From contig NZ_JAHBZK010000008.1 in assembly GCF_019635465.1 (NCBI RefSeq), positions 1-64,000 of the forward strand: a stretch of 64,000 nt of DNA. The letters are read 5' to 3'. Position 1 is the first letter of the stretch. Every line of letters begins with the position of its first letter. A program made the translations under genes and the position numbers. The DNA is from Hydrogenophaga sp. (GTDB lineage: Bacteria; Pseudomonadota; Gammaproteobacteria; Burkholderiales; Burkholderiaceae_C). The notes below the pieces were generated by a model. That model had not been told where the DNA came from, did no database searches, and was given only the letters and a program-made list of their open reading frames with translations. This document shows, piece by piece, positions 1 to 7,849 of the stretch.

Positions 1-93
1 GACTACGGCCTTCGCGCGGCGGGGCGAGAAATCGCCCCCGACCAGGGACCGGCCCATCGCCAACGCTGCCTGGAGGCATTGGCGCTGTGCTGA
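1..93 (+). CDS. DUF58 domain protein, C-terminal end only
   Basis: Only the last 30 codons are in the window, in frame 1 and ending in TGA at 91-93. The visible tail (DYGLRAAGREIAPDQGPAHR...) resembles the end of DUF58 proteins (a von Willebrand A-like fold), which usually sit directly upstream of a TgpA transglutaminase and downstream of a MoxR ATPase. The next gene starts with GTG at 87, so the two overlap by 7 bp and are probably translationally coupled. The family call rests on the short tail and on gene order. The body of the gene lies outside the window. Confidence 0.6.
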   Translation, partial: DYGLRAAGREIAPDQGPAHRQRCLEALALC

Positions 94-2120
94 GCACCCC
101 GCTCCTCGCGCTGCGGTCGCCGACGGCATTGCCGCGCGACGCCCGCGACACGCTGTTCCTGCTGGCGGTCATTGCCTGGGTGGTGGCACTGCAGGCGGCA
201 CACATCCCGGTGTGGACCACCGCGCTCACCGCCGGCGTGCTGCTGTGGCGGGCCTGGCTGGCATTGAAGGCGAGCCCCCTGCCCGGCTGGCCCTGGCGCG
301 CCGCGGTGCTGGCCCTCGCGCTGGTGGCCACCTGGGTCAGCCATGGCACGCTGGTGGGGCAGGACGCGGGCGTCACGCTGGTGGTGGTGCTGCTCGCGCT
401 CAAGACGCTGGAGCTGCGCGCCCGCCGCGACGCCTTCGTGGTGTTCTTTCTGGGCTTCTTCACGCTGCTCACGCACTTCTTCTATTCGCAGTCGCTGGTC
501 ACGGCGGCGGGCATTCTCGTGGCGCTGCTCGGCCTGTTGACCGCCGTGGTCAACGCCCACATGCCGGTGGGTCGGCCACCGCTGGCGCAGGCCGCGCGCA
601 TCGCCGGTGGCATGGCCTTGCTGGGCGCGCCCATCATGCTGGTGCTGTTCCTGTTGTTCCCGCGGCTGTCGCCGTTGTGGGGCGTGCCCAACAACAACCC
701 CAGCGGCACCAGCGGCCTGTCCGAAGAGATGCGGGTGGGCGACATCGCCTCGCTCGCGCTGGACGACAGCATCGCCTTTCGCGTGCGCTTCGATGGTCCG
801 CCGCCACCCGCCGGCCTGAGCTACTTCCGTGGCCCGGTGCTCAGCCGCTTCGACGGTCGCCAGTGGCAGCCCCTGGCATCCGACTTCCCTTCGCGCCTGC
901 AGCTGGCGGCCGACCTGCGACCGCAGGGCGAAGCCATCAGCTACGAGGTCACGCTGGAGCCACACCGCCGCCGCTGGCTGTTTGTATTGGAGGCCGCCAC
1001 CCAGGCGCCCGTGCTGCCCAACAACCGCGTGCGCATGACGCCCGAGCTGCAATGGATCGCTCAGCGTCCCATCGCCTCGCTGGTGCGCTACCGGGCGCAG
1101 AGCCACCTCAGCTTCGAGCACGGGCCGCTGAACACCAGCCTGGGCCTGCAGGACTACCTGCAGCTGCCGCCAGGCTTCAACCCGCGCACCCTGCAACTTG
1201 CCCACGACCTGCGCAAGCAGTTCGGCCCGGGCCCGCAGAATGCGCCGGCCCTGGTCGACGCCGCACTGCAGCGGCTGCGCACCGGCGGCTACAGCTACAC
1301 ACTGGAGCCCGGCGTGTACGGCCAACACACGGCCGATGAGTTCTGGTTCGACCGCAAGGCGGGTTTCTGCGAGCACATTGCCAGCGCATTTGCCGTGCTC
1401 ATGCGCGCCATGGACATTCCGGCGCGTGTGGTCACCGGCTACCAGGGCGGCGAGCTCAACGGCGTCGACGGCTACTGGGTGGTGCGCCAGCGCGACGCCC
1501 ACGCCTGGACCGAGGTCTGGCTGCAGGGCCGCGGCTGGGTGCGCGTGGACCCCACCGGCTCGGTCTTCCCGGGCCGCGTGGGTTCGGTGCAGCGCCTGCG
1601 CGCACCCACCGGCGCGTTGGCCGGCGCCATCGAGGCCGCCATCAGCCCCAACCTCATCGCCCTGCTGCGCGCCAACTGGGAAGCGCTCAACAACAGCTGG
1701 AACCAGTGGGTGCTCAACTACACGCAAGACAGCCAGTTCGAGCTGCTGCGCTCGCTGGGCGTGGACGCGCCCACCTGGGAAGACCTGGCTTACCTGTTGC
1801 TGGCCTTGGTGGTCGTGGCCAGCTCGGCCGGCGCCCTTTGGACCCAATGGGAGCGCCACCGACAGGACCCCTGGTTGCGCCTGCTCGGCGATGCACGGCG
1901 CCAGCTGACCAAGCGGGGTGTGAGTTCGACTGACGCCACCCCCGCGCGCGAACTGGCCCAACGCGCCCGCGCCCAATGGGGCGACGAGCCGGCCCGGGCG
2001 GTGAGCGAATGGCTGCTTCGGCTGGAGGCCTTGCGCTACGCGCCACAGTCCACCGATTCGCTGGGCGAGCTGCGCCGTCAATGGCGCCAGATGACGTGGC
2101 CCGCCCGCGCGTCGTCGTGA
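87..2120 (+). CDS. tgpA: TgpA-type membrane transglutaminase (DUF3488 + transglutaminase core + DUF4129-like tail)
   Basis: This 677-aa inner-membrane protein has about five to six hydrophobic helices in residues 20-200 (the DUF3488 region), then a periplasmic transglutaminase-like core. The catalytic triad is visible: Cys428 in GFCEHIASAF, His472 in RDAHAWTEVW and Asp488 in VRVDPTG. One more membrane helix near residues 560-585 precedes a short cytoplasmic tail. TgpA of Pseudomonas aeruginosa is an essential protein of this architecture, but its physiological substrate is not established. The GTG start overlaps the upstream DUF58 stop codon, giving the usual DUF58-TgpA pairing. It is the first of three proteins with a transglutaminase fold in the first 17.5 kb. 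Confidence 0.9.
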   Translation: MLSTPLLALRSPTALPRDARDTLFLLAVIAWVVALQAAHIPVWTTALTAGVLLWRAWLALKASPLPGWPWRAAVLALALVATWVSHGTLVGQDAGVTLVVVLLALKTLELRARRDAFVVFFLGFFTLLTHFFYSQSLVTAAGILVALLGLLTAVVNAHMPVGRPPLAQAARIAGGMALLGAPIMLVLFLLFPRLSPLWGVPNNNPSGTSGLSEEMRVGDIASLALDDSIAFRVRFDGPPPPAGLSYFRGPVLSRFDGRQWQPLASDFPSRLQLAADLRPQGEAISYEVTLEPHRRRWLFVLEAATQAPVLPNNRVRMTPELQWIAQRPIASLVRYRAQSHLSFEHGPLNTSLGLQDYLQLPPGFNPRTLQLAHDLRKQFGPGPQNAPALVDAALQRLRTGGYSYTLEPGVYGQHTADEFWFDRKAGFCEHIASAFAVLMRAMDIPARVVTGYQGGELNGVDGYWVVRQRDAHAWTEVWLQGRGWVRVDPTGSVFPGRVGSVQRLRAPTGALAGAIEAAISPNLIALLRANWEALNNSWNQWVLNYTQDSQFELLRSLGVDAPTWEDLAYLLLALVVVASSAGALWTQWERHRQDPWLRLLGDARRQLTKRGVSSTDATPARELAQRARAQWGDEPARAVSEWLLRLEALRYAPQSTDSLGELRRQWRQMTWPARASS

Positions 2121-2133
2121 TGAAATCGGGGCC

Positions 2134-3213
2134 ATGAATCGCCGCGATCTGTTTGCCGCCCTGCTCAGCGCACCCGCCCTGTCAGCCGCCCCGGTCTGGT
2201 CACAGACCGACATCCCCGCCAAACGCCGCGCCGGTGCACCTGTGGCCGACGCCGGCCCGCTGTACCGCGATGTCCCTGCGGCCATGGCCTTCGCCGATGA
2301 CCTTGCCCAGCGCCGCGGCCTGGACGCCACCTGGGTGCGCGAGCAGATCGGCCGCGCCCGCAAGCTCGATGCCGCCATCCGCGGCGTCACCCCGCCGCCC
2401 ACCGGCGTGCCCAAGAACTGGGCCGCCTACCGCGCGCGCTTCATCGAACCCATCCGCCTCGCCGCCGGCCAGCGCTTCTGGCAAGACAACCGCGACACCC
2501 TGGCGCGCGCCGAAGCCCAGTTCGGCGTGCCCGCCTCGCTCGTGGTGGGCGTGATCGGTGTCGAAACGCTCTATGGCCGCCACACCGGCACCCACAAGGT
2601 GATGGACGCCATCACCACCCTGGCGTTCGACTTCCCGAGCGTGCACCCGCGCGCGGCCACGCGCAGCGCCTTCTTTCGCGACGAGCTGGAGCAACTGCTG
2701 GCTCTGTGCCAGCGCAGCGACATCGACCCGCACAGCCTGCTCGGCAGTTTTGCCGGCGCCATGGGCTGGCCGCAGTTCATGCCCAGCAGCTGGGCCAACT
2801 ACGCCATCGACTTCGACGGCGATGGCAAGGTCGACCTGTTCAACAGCCAGGCCGACGTGATCGGCTCTGTGGCCAACTACTTCAAGACCTTCGGCTGGCA
2901 AACCGGCATGCCCACGCACTACCCGGTGCGCTTCGACGACAACAAGCTCGACCTCGAAACCCTGCTGGCCCCCGACATCCTGCCCAGCTTCAGCGTCGAG
3001 GCCTTCACCGCCAAAGGCGCCGTGCTCGACGGCCCCGCCCTGCAACACCCCGGCAAGCTGGCGTTGGTGGAGCTGCAAAACGCCGACGCACCGCCCAGCT
3101 ACGTGGCCGGCACCGACAACTTCTATGTGGTGACGCGCTACAACTGGAGCAGTTATTACGCGATGGCGGTGATTGAGTTGGGGGAGGCGGTGAAGGCGGG
3201 GGCCGGCCGCTGA
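2134..3213 (+). CDS. mltB: lytic murein transglycosylase B (GH103 family)
   Basis: The 359-aa protein has an N-terminal export signal (about residues 1-22, ending near APVWSQ). It is not followed by an obvious lipobox, so a soluble periplasmic form is likely. The catalytic Glu of the GH103 fold is Glu144 in VIGVETLYGRHTG. The conserved GAMGWPQFMPSSW and the FDGDGKVDLFN segment (EF-hand-like metal site of MltB/SltB) follow. The enzyme cleaves glycan strands between MurNAc and GlcNAc, forming 1,6-anhydroMurNAc ends. It starts 13 bp after tgpA and is probably co-transcribed. An inverted repeat at 3217-3230 (CGCCCG-AG-CGGGCG) lies after the stop in the convergent gap, but it has no T-tract. Confidence 0.93.
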   Translation: MNRRDLFAALLSAPALSAAPVWSQTDIPAKRRAGAPVADAGPLYRDVPAAMAFADDLAQRRGLDATWVREQIGRARKLDAAIRGVTPPPTGVPKNWAAYRARFIEPIRLAAGQRFWQDNRDTLARAEAQFGVPASLVVGVIGVETLYGRHTGTHKVMDAITTLAFDFPSVHPRAATRSAFFRDELEQLLALCQRSDIDPHSLLGSFAGAMGWPQFMPSSWANYAIDFDGDGKVDLFNSQADVIGSVANYFKTFGWQTGMPTHYPVRFDDNKLDLETLLAPDILPSFSVEAFTAKGAVLDGPALQHPGKLALVELQNADAPPSYVAGTDNFYVVTRYNWSSYYAMAVIELGEAVKAGAGR

Positions 3214-3231
3214 CGGCGCCCGAGCGGGCGT

Positions 3232-3693
3232 TCAAACCTTGAACGCAAACGGTGCGGCGTCGCTTTCTACGGTCACTTCACCGGGAACACCCATGACCAC
3301 TTGCCGCCATGCCTGGACCATGGATCTGAAGCCAGTCAACACGCTGAGCAATGTCTGCGTCGTCAGGCCCGTCGCAGGCAACTCGACCATCAATGCCAGA
3401 TCGCCATCGGCATCGACCATGGCGATGCGCGCGTTGCCTTGATGCCGCCATGATCCGTTGAAGGCAAGAGCGGCCCGGTATGCCGCCAACTGGGCGTGCT
3501 CGGGCGGATTGCCCAGCAAGGCCTGCACCATCAGGCAATCAAGATCGGCATCCCATTCGAGCAGCAAGGCGTCGTCGTCGAACGCCAGCGTCCAAGCGGT
3601 GGCCTCGGGGTCGAATGACACACGCACCAAGTCATCCATTGCCGGCCCCAAAGCCTCGAGCAGGCTGTTCATTTCCTTCGATGGCTCACTCAT
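3232..3693 (-). CDS. CesT/Tir-type type III secretion chaperone
   Basis: This 153-aa acidic protein is predicted to bind the N-terminal part of a secreted effector in the cytoplasm and keep it ready for export. The order of elements matches the CesT (Tir chaperone) family: an N-terminal helix (MNSLLEALGPAMDD), an acidic strand pair, a middle AAYRAALAFNGSWRHQGNARIA segment, a strand with DADGDLALMVELPATGL, and a C-terminal helix with FRSMVQAWRQ. I start it at the ATG at 3693. An open frame runs further upstream, but it overlaps the kinase gene end and looks non-coding there. The gene lies 47 bp downstream of the kinase gene on the same strand, the usual arrangement for an effector and its dedicated chaperone. 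No other secretion gene is in the window. The family call is by pattern only. Confidence 0.72.
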   Translation of the reverse strand: MSEPSKEMNSLLEALGPAMDDLVRVSFDPEATAWTLAFDDDALLLEWDADLDCLMVQALLGNPPEHAQLAAYRAALAFNGSWRHQGNARIAMVDADGDLALMVELPATGLTTQTLLSVLTGFRSMVQAWRQVVMGVPGEVTVESDAAPFAFKV

Positions 3694-3740
3694 GGTGTAT
3701 TCCGCAAAACGTGCTACCGGAGACATTCGTTGGTATCGAC

Positions 3741-5201
3741 TCAGTGACCTGCCCGTGTCAGCAGTTCGTTTCTGAGATCGGATTCGTTGGCCTGCAAGCC
3801 CTGAAAGATTTCCAGTTGGGCCAGCTGCTCTGCCGAGGCGCGCTGCGCGGGGTCGGGGCACAAAGTCATATTGAAGAAGTTCTGCCATTCCTTGGGAATT
3901 TCGACGTCGGTGTCCTGTTTATACCAATCCGAGAACGTGAGATTCAGATCCGAATTGGCATACGAAATCACCCTGTCAACGTAATGCGCCGTGTGGACCG
4001 TACTAGACCAAATCTCGGGAGGACCTTCAAATGGCAGTCTTCCACCGGTCAAGTGCCGAAAGACTGCCACGCCCAGCGAAAACACATCAGCTTTGTGCCC
4101 GACCTCGTAGTAGCCGGATCCTTGCTTGCTCTCGCTGACCAACCACTCGGGGGCCTTTTGCCAATCATTGCCATTGCCGGTCGCGTATGGAGTAATTTCT
4201 TCCGCCGCCGAGTAAAACCGCGAGTTCTCAGCACCTGCCACCCCGAAATCGGTGAGTTGCCACACGCCTTTTGAAGATAGCAGGTAGTTCTCTGGCTTGA
4301 TGTCTCGATGAGCAATACCCGCCAAATGAATCTGGCGCAAACCATTGGTCCAATCAAGCACACTCAGCTTGGAGGTGGGGTCTGCACAGTGTGCGGCAAA
4401 CACGTCAAAGCCTGGCTTTACACCGGCTTCCTTGATTCTTCGCCTACCTGCTTCGTCCAAGACATCCTCACCCCGCTGAACCAAGGACGCGTTGGTCCTA
4501 TTTATCTCGCTGTTCAGCGCAGCCATTTTGTCTTTATTGATGCCCATATCTCCACTCGCCAGACCTAAACTCATTACTTGGTATGTGTCGCCAGTAGGAA
4601 CATAATTGACCAGCCCTTGGGTGTCGACAACATAGGAGACTTCGCATCCAGGTATACGAGTTCTGGCGGCAATTTGGTGAGCAACCACCTCTCGGCGCTG
4701 GACTTCAAGACGCTTCTCTTTTAAACCAGGGGCGTCACATTTATTTTCCAACACCTCCTTCAACGCGTAGGTTTGGCCATCATTGTGAAACCGTGCACGC
4801 TTAACCCGGCCAGCCCCCCCCTTACCAATGACATCTCCTATCTCAATCACCCGGTTATCGGAAAGCTGCGTGAATCTGTCCAACGCCTTGGAAATGTGAT
4901 CGGCCTTGAGGTCACCTTTGCCAGATTCGACCCGAGCCCATGCGTCTTTACCCAAGCCGTCTTTCATGGCAGCGTCGAAGTTCACACCCTGTCGGGCGCA
5001 GATTGACTGCATCGCCGTCAACAAGACCTGCCGCTTGGTGGTCGTCAAACCCACCAAGGATTCGACCGCACGATTCACCAGGTTCCCGCTGCGATGCGGG
5101 CGCACATACAACTCGTTATTCTTGAGGCGGATTCGTCCCGCCTTCATGGCAAGAGATTGCAGATCGCCTACCGTGGCGGAGTAGATGTTGATGCGTTGCA
5201 T
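3741..5201 (-). CDS. eukaryotic-like Ser/Thr protein kinase, candidate type III effector
   Basis: This 486-aa protein has no transmembrane helix and a complete kinase core. Residues 126-134 form the Gly-rich loop (GKGGAGRVK), Lys148 is the ATP-binding lysine (YALKEV), and the catalytic loop HRDIKPEN contains Asp300 and Asn305. Asp318 starts DFGVAG, the APE motif is at 350-352 and a structural Asp is at 372. About 120 residues precede the kinase domain and have no recognised family. That is where a secretion and chaperone-binding region would be expected. I chose the ATG at 5201 because the upstream extension is Pro/Arg-rich, shadow-like sequence. Base composition is unlike the neighbours (29 of 60 bases G+C in 4741-4800), which suggests horizontal transfer. 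A CesT-type chaperone gene follows 47 bp downstream. I saw no perfect TTCG-N16-TTCG PIP box in the 140 bp upstream. An ordinary regulatory kinase remains possible, but it lacks the PASTA, membrane or forkhead-binding parts usual for those. Confidence 0.8.
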   Translation of the reverse strand: MQRINIYSATVGDLQSLAMKAGRIRLKNNELYVRPHRSGNLVNRAVESLVGLTTTKRQVLLTAMQSICARQGVNFDAAMKDGLGKDAWARVESGKGDLKADHISKALDRFTQLSDNRVIEIGDVIGKGGAGRVKRARFHNDGQTYALKEVLENKCDAPGLKEKRLEVQRREVVAHQIAARTRIPGCEVSYVVDTQGLVNYVPTGDTYQVMSLGLASGDMGINKDKMAALNSEINRTNASLVQRGEDVLDEAGRRRIKEAGVKPGFDVFAAHCADPTSKLSVLDWTNGLRQIHLAGIAHRDIKPENYLLSSKGVWQLTDFGVAGAENSRFYSAAEEITPYATGNGNDWQKAPEWLVSESKQGSGYYEVGHKADVFSLGVAVFRHLTGGRLPFEGPPEIWSSTVHTAHYVDRVISYANSDLNLTFSDWYKQDTDVEIPKEWQNFFNMTLCPDPAQRASAEQLAQLEIFQGLQANESDLRNELLTRAGH

Positions 5202-5370
5202 GACGGTCTGTACCAGAGACAAAGCAGCCTGAACGCTGCGAACAGCCGTGCATGGCGACGGCTTCGGGTACGACCTGTGTGGCAGGTGCTTGTTGATGGT
5301 TCCCTGATGGGCGAGCGAAAGCGCACATTCGCGGGCCAACCTGGCCGGACCCGCTTGCCTGCGAGATGAC

Positions 5371-6333
5371 CTACCCCGCCGGCACCAGAAAGTCCTGGCT
5401 GATGCGCCAGCCCAGCTCGTTCACGCGGTCGAGGAACTGGGTGAGGAAGGCGTGCAGGCCGGTGGCCAGGATTTCGTCGATGCGGCCGTATTGCAACTCG
5501 GCCTTGAGCTTGCCGGCGCGGCGCAGGGTTTCGTTGCTGTGGTCGTTGGCCACCACGGCCAGGTTGTTGACCACCTCGTTCAAGCTGGCGGCCAGGCTGC
5601 GCGGCATGTCGGCGCGCAGGATCATGAGCTCGGCCACGCGCTCGGGCGTGATGACGTCGCGGTAAACCTTGCGGTAGACCTCGAAGCCGCTGACGCTGCG
5701 CAGGATGGCGCTCCAGTGGTAGAAGTCGTACTCCTGATCGAGCTCGCTGGCCGCGCCGAAGAAGTCGCTGTGGATGGCGTGGAACTTCACGTCGAGCAAT
5801 CGCGCGGTGTTGTCGGAGCGCTCCAGGAAGGTGCCCATGCGGTAGAAGTGGAAGGCCTCGTCCTGCAGCATGGTGCCAATGGCCACGCCGCGCGAGAGGT
5901 GCGAGCGGAACTTCACCCATTCAAAGAACTGGCCCGGGTCGCGCTCGAAGGTCTTGCCGTGCAGCTGGCGCGTGAGTTCAAGCCAGGTCTGGTTCTGCAT
6001 CTCCCACAGCTCGGTGGTCAGCGCACCGCGCACCGCCCGGGCGTTTTCGCGCGCCGCGCGCAGGCAGGCCACGATGCTGGACGGGTTGTTCTCGTCGCGC
6101 ACCATGAAGTCGAGCACGTTGCGCGGGGTGATGGCGTTGTCGCCGTACTTGGCGCGAAACGCCGGCATCAGCTCGCTGATGGTGAGCAGGCCTTCCCAGC
6201 CCACTTGCGCCACAGCGGCCGACTGCGGCAGCAGCGAGGTCTGGTAGTTGACGTCGAGCATGCGTGCGGTGTTTTCCGCGCGCTCGATGTAGCGCGACAT
6301 CCAGAACAGGTGATCGGCGGTGCGAGACAGCAT
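5371..6333 (-). CDS. alpha-E domain protein (DUF403, COG2307)
   Basis: This 320-aa, almost entirely helical cytoplasmic protein begins with the family signature MLSRTADHLFWMSRYIERAENTAR. The family has no established biochemical activity. Comparative genomics places it beside circularly permuted ATP-grasp ligases and transglutaminase-like proteases, in systems predicted to make or modify peptides. The ATG at 6333 is chosen because the family signature begins there. It lies 13 bp after the ATP-grasp gene, so the two form an operon. A paralogous alpha-E region is the C-terminal half of the fusion protein at 13888-16476. Confidence 0.92.
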   Translation of the reverse strand: MLSRTADHLFWMSRYIERAENTARMLDVNYQTSLLPQSAAVAQVGWEGLLTISELMPAFRAKYGDNAITPRNVLDFMVRDENNPSSIVACLRAARENARAVRGALTTELWEMQNQTWLELTRQLHGKTFERDPGQFFEWVKFRSHLSRGVAIGTMLQDEAFHFYRMGTFLERSDNTARLLDVKFHAIHSDFFGAASELDQEYDFYHWSAILRSVSGFEVYRKVYRDVITPERVAELMILRADMPRSLAASLNEVVNNLAVVANDHSNETLRRAGKLKAELQYGRIDEILATGLHAFLTQFLDRVNELGWRISQDFLVPAG

Positions 6334-6346
6334 GTATTTCTCCCGT

Positions 6347-7789
6347 TCAGTCTTCCAGCACCCAGGTGTCCTTGGTGCCACCGCCTTGCGACGAGTTCAC
6401 CACCAGTGACCCTTCCTTGAGCGCCACGCGCGTGAGGCCGCCGGGCACCATCTGCACCTCCTTGCCCGACAGCACGAACGGCCGCAGGTCGATGTGACGC
6501 GGCGCGACACCGCTTTGCACGAAGGTCGGGCAGGTCGACAGCGACAGCGTGGGCTGTGCGATGTAGCCGTCCGGCTTGGCGATCACCGCCTTCTTGAAGT
6601 CCTCGATCTCGGCCTTGGTGGAGGCCGGCCCCACCAGCATGCCGTAGCCGCCCGCGCCGTGCACCTCTTTGACCACCAGGTCCTTGATGTTGGCCAGGAT
6701 GTACTTGAGGTCTTCGGGGTTGCGGCCCATGTAGGTGGGCACGTTGTTGAGGATGGGCTTTTGCCCCAGGTAGAACTCGATCATCTTGGGCACGTAGGCG
6801 TAGATCGACTTGTCGTCGGCCACGCCGGTGCCCACCGCGTTGCAGATGGCCACATTGCCCATGCGGTAGACGCCCAGCAGCCCGGCGCAACCCAGCGTGG
6901 AGGTGGGGCGGAACACCAGCGGGTCGAGGAAGTCGTCGTCCACGCGGCGGTAGATCACGTCCACCCGCTTGGGGCCACGCGTGGTGCGCATGTAGACGAA
7001 GTTGTCCTTGACGAACAGGTCCTGGCCTTCGACCAGTTCCACGCCCATCTGCTGTGCCAGGAAGGCGTGCTCGAAGTAGGCGCTGTTGTACATGCCGGGG
7101 GTGAGCACCACCACGGTCGGCTCGGCGGTGGTGGCCGGGCTCACGGCGCGCAACGTCTCGAGCAGCAAGTCGGGGTAATGCGCCACCGGGGCCACGCGGT
7201 TCTCGCCAAACAGCTCGGGGAACAGCCGCATCATCATCTTGCGGTTCTCGAGCATGTAGCTCACGCCGCTGGGCACACGCAGATTGTCTTCGAGCACGTA
7301 ATACTCGCCCTCGCCCTGCGCGTTGGGTGCACGCACGATGTCGATGCCCGAGATGTGCGAATAGATCTGATGCGGCACGTCCACGCCCATCATCTCGGGG
7401 CGGAACTGTGCGTTCTGGAACACCTGGTCGGCCGGCACGACGCCCGCCTTGATGATTTCCTGCTCGTGGTAGACGTCGTGGATGAAGCGGTTGAGCGCCG
7501 TCACGCGCTGCACCAGCCCCTCCTCCATCGAGTGCCACTCGTGGGCCGGGATGATGCGCGGTATCAGGTCAAAGGGAATCAGGCGCTCGGTACCGGCGCC
7601 GTCTTCGTCCTTGGCGCCGTAGACCGCGAAGGTGATGCCCACACGGCGGAAGATCATCTCCGCCTCTTCGCGCTGGGCGGCCATCACATCGTCGGGTTGC
7701 TCGGCCAGCCATCGCGCGTATTGCATGTAGTGCTCACGCACTTCGGTCGGCGTGGCGTTCATTTCGTCGAACTTCGGGCGACTGCTCAT
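6347..7789 (-). CDS. circularly permuted ATP-grasp type 2 protein (DUF404/DUF407, COG2308)
   Basis: The 480-aa protein is predicted to join a carboxylate to an amine using ATP, but no substrate is known for the family. Family hallmarks are FIHDVYHEQEIIKAGVVP, the YYVLEDNLRVPSGVSYMLENR block, LTPGMYNSAYFEHAFLA, VDVIYRRVDDDFLDPL and the C-terminal GSLVVNSSQGGGTKDTWVL. The alpha-E gene follows 13 bp downstream. The Shine-Dalgarno AGGAG about 10 bases before the ATG is itself part of a small hairpin (7801-7815). Its counterpart in the 13888-16476 fusion has the same block order (DLYGERELLK, YLLENRITVSR, LTPGPYNETYFEHAYLA), so the two are paralogues. Confidence 0.92.
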   Translation of the reverse strand: MSSRPKFDEMNATPTEVREHYMQYARWLAEQPDDVMAAQREEAEMIFRRVGITFAVYGAKDEDGAGTERLIPFDLIPRIIPAHEWHSMEEGLVQRVTALNRFIHDVYHEQEIIKAGVVPADQVFQNAQFRPEMMGVDVPHQIYSHISGIDIVRAPNAQGEGEYYVLEDNLRVPSGVSYMLENRKMMMRLFPELFGENRVAPVAHYPDLLLETLRAVSPATTAEPTVVVLTPGMYNSAYFEHAFLAQQMGVELVEGQDLFVKDNFVYMRTTRGPKRVDVIYRRVDDDFLDPLVFRPTSTLGCAGLLGVYRMGNVAICNAVGTGVADDKSIYAYVPKMIEFYLGQKPILNNVPTYMGRNPEDLKYILANIKDLVVKEVHGAGGYGMLVGPASTKAEIEDFKKAVIAKPDGYIAQPTLSLSTCPTFVQSGVAPRHIDLRPFVLSGKEVQMVPGGLTRVALKEGSLVVNSSQGGGTKDTWVLED

Positions 7790-7800
7790 GGCGGTTTTTC

Positions 7801-7815
7801 TCCTGCCCGGCAGGA
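7801..7815 (-). promoter_or_regulatory. hairpin covering the ATP-grasp ribosome binding site
   Basis: On the minus strand TCCTGCC-G-GGCAGGA folds into a 6-7 bp stem. The 3' arm contains the GGAG used as Shine-Dalgarno for the ATG at 7789. The stem could limit translation initiation or respond to upstream translation of comEC. This is inference from a short palindrome. Confidence 0.35.
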
Positions 7816-7849
7816 TAGCAAGCTCCGGGCCAGGCGTGGCTGATATTGG

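Noticed and set aside
3..2414. Very long minus-strand open frames (803 aa at 3-2414, and similar ones opposite comEC, parC and polA)
   Set aside because: They are antisense shadows of well-supported genes in GC-rich DNA: low-complexity Ala/Arg/Gln/His composition, no recognisable domains.
3217..3230. Hairpin CGCCCG-AG-CGGGCG after mltB as a terminator
   Set aside because: Short stem, two-base loop and only two T residues, so it cannot be supported as an intrinsic terminator.
5239..5320. Plant-inducible promoter (TTCG-N16-TTCG) upstream of the kinase
   Set aside because: Single CGAA words are present on the complementary strand at about 5239 and 5315, but the spacing does not match, so no box is claimed.
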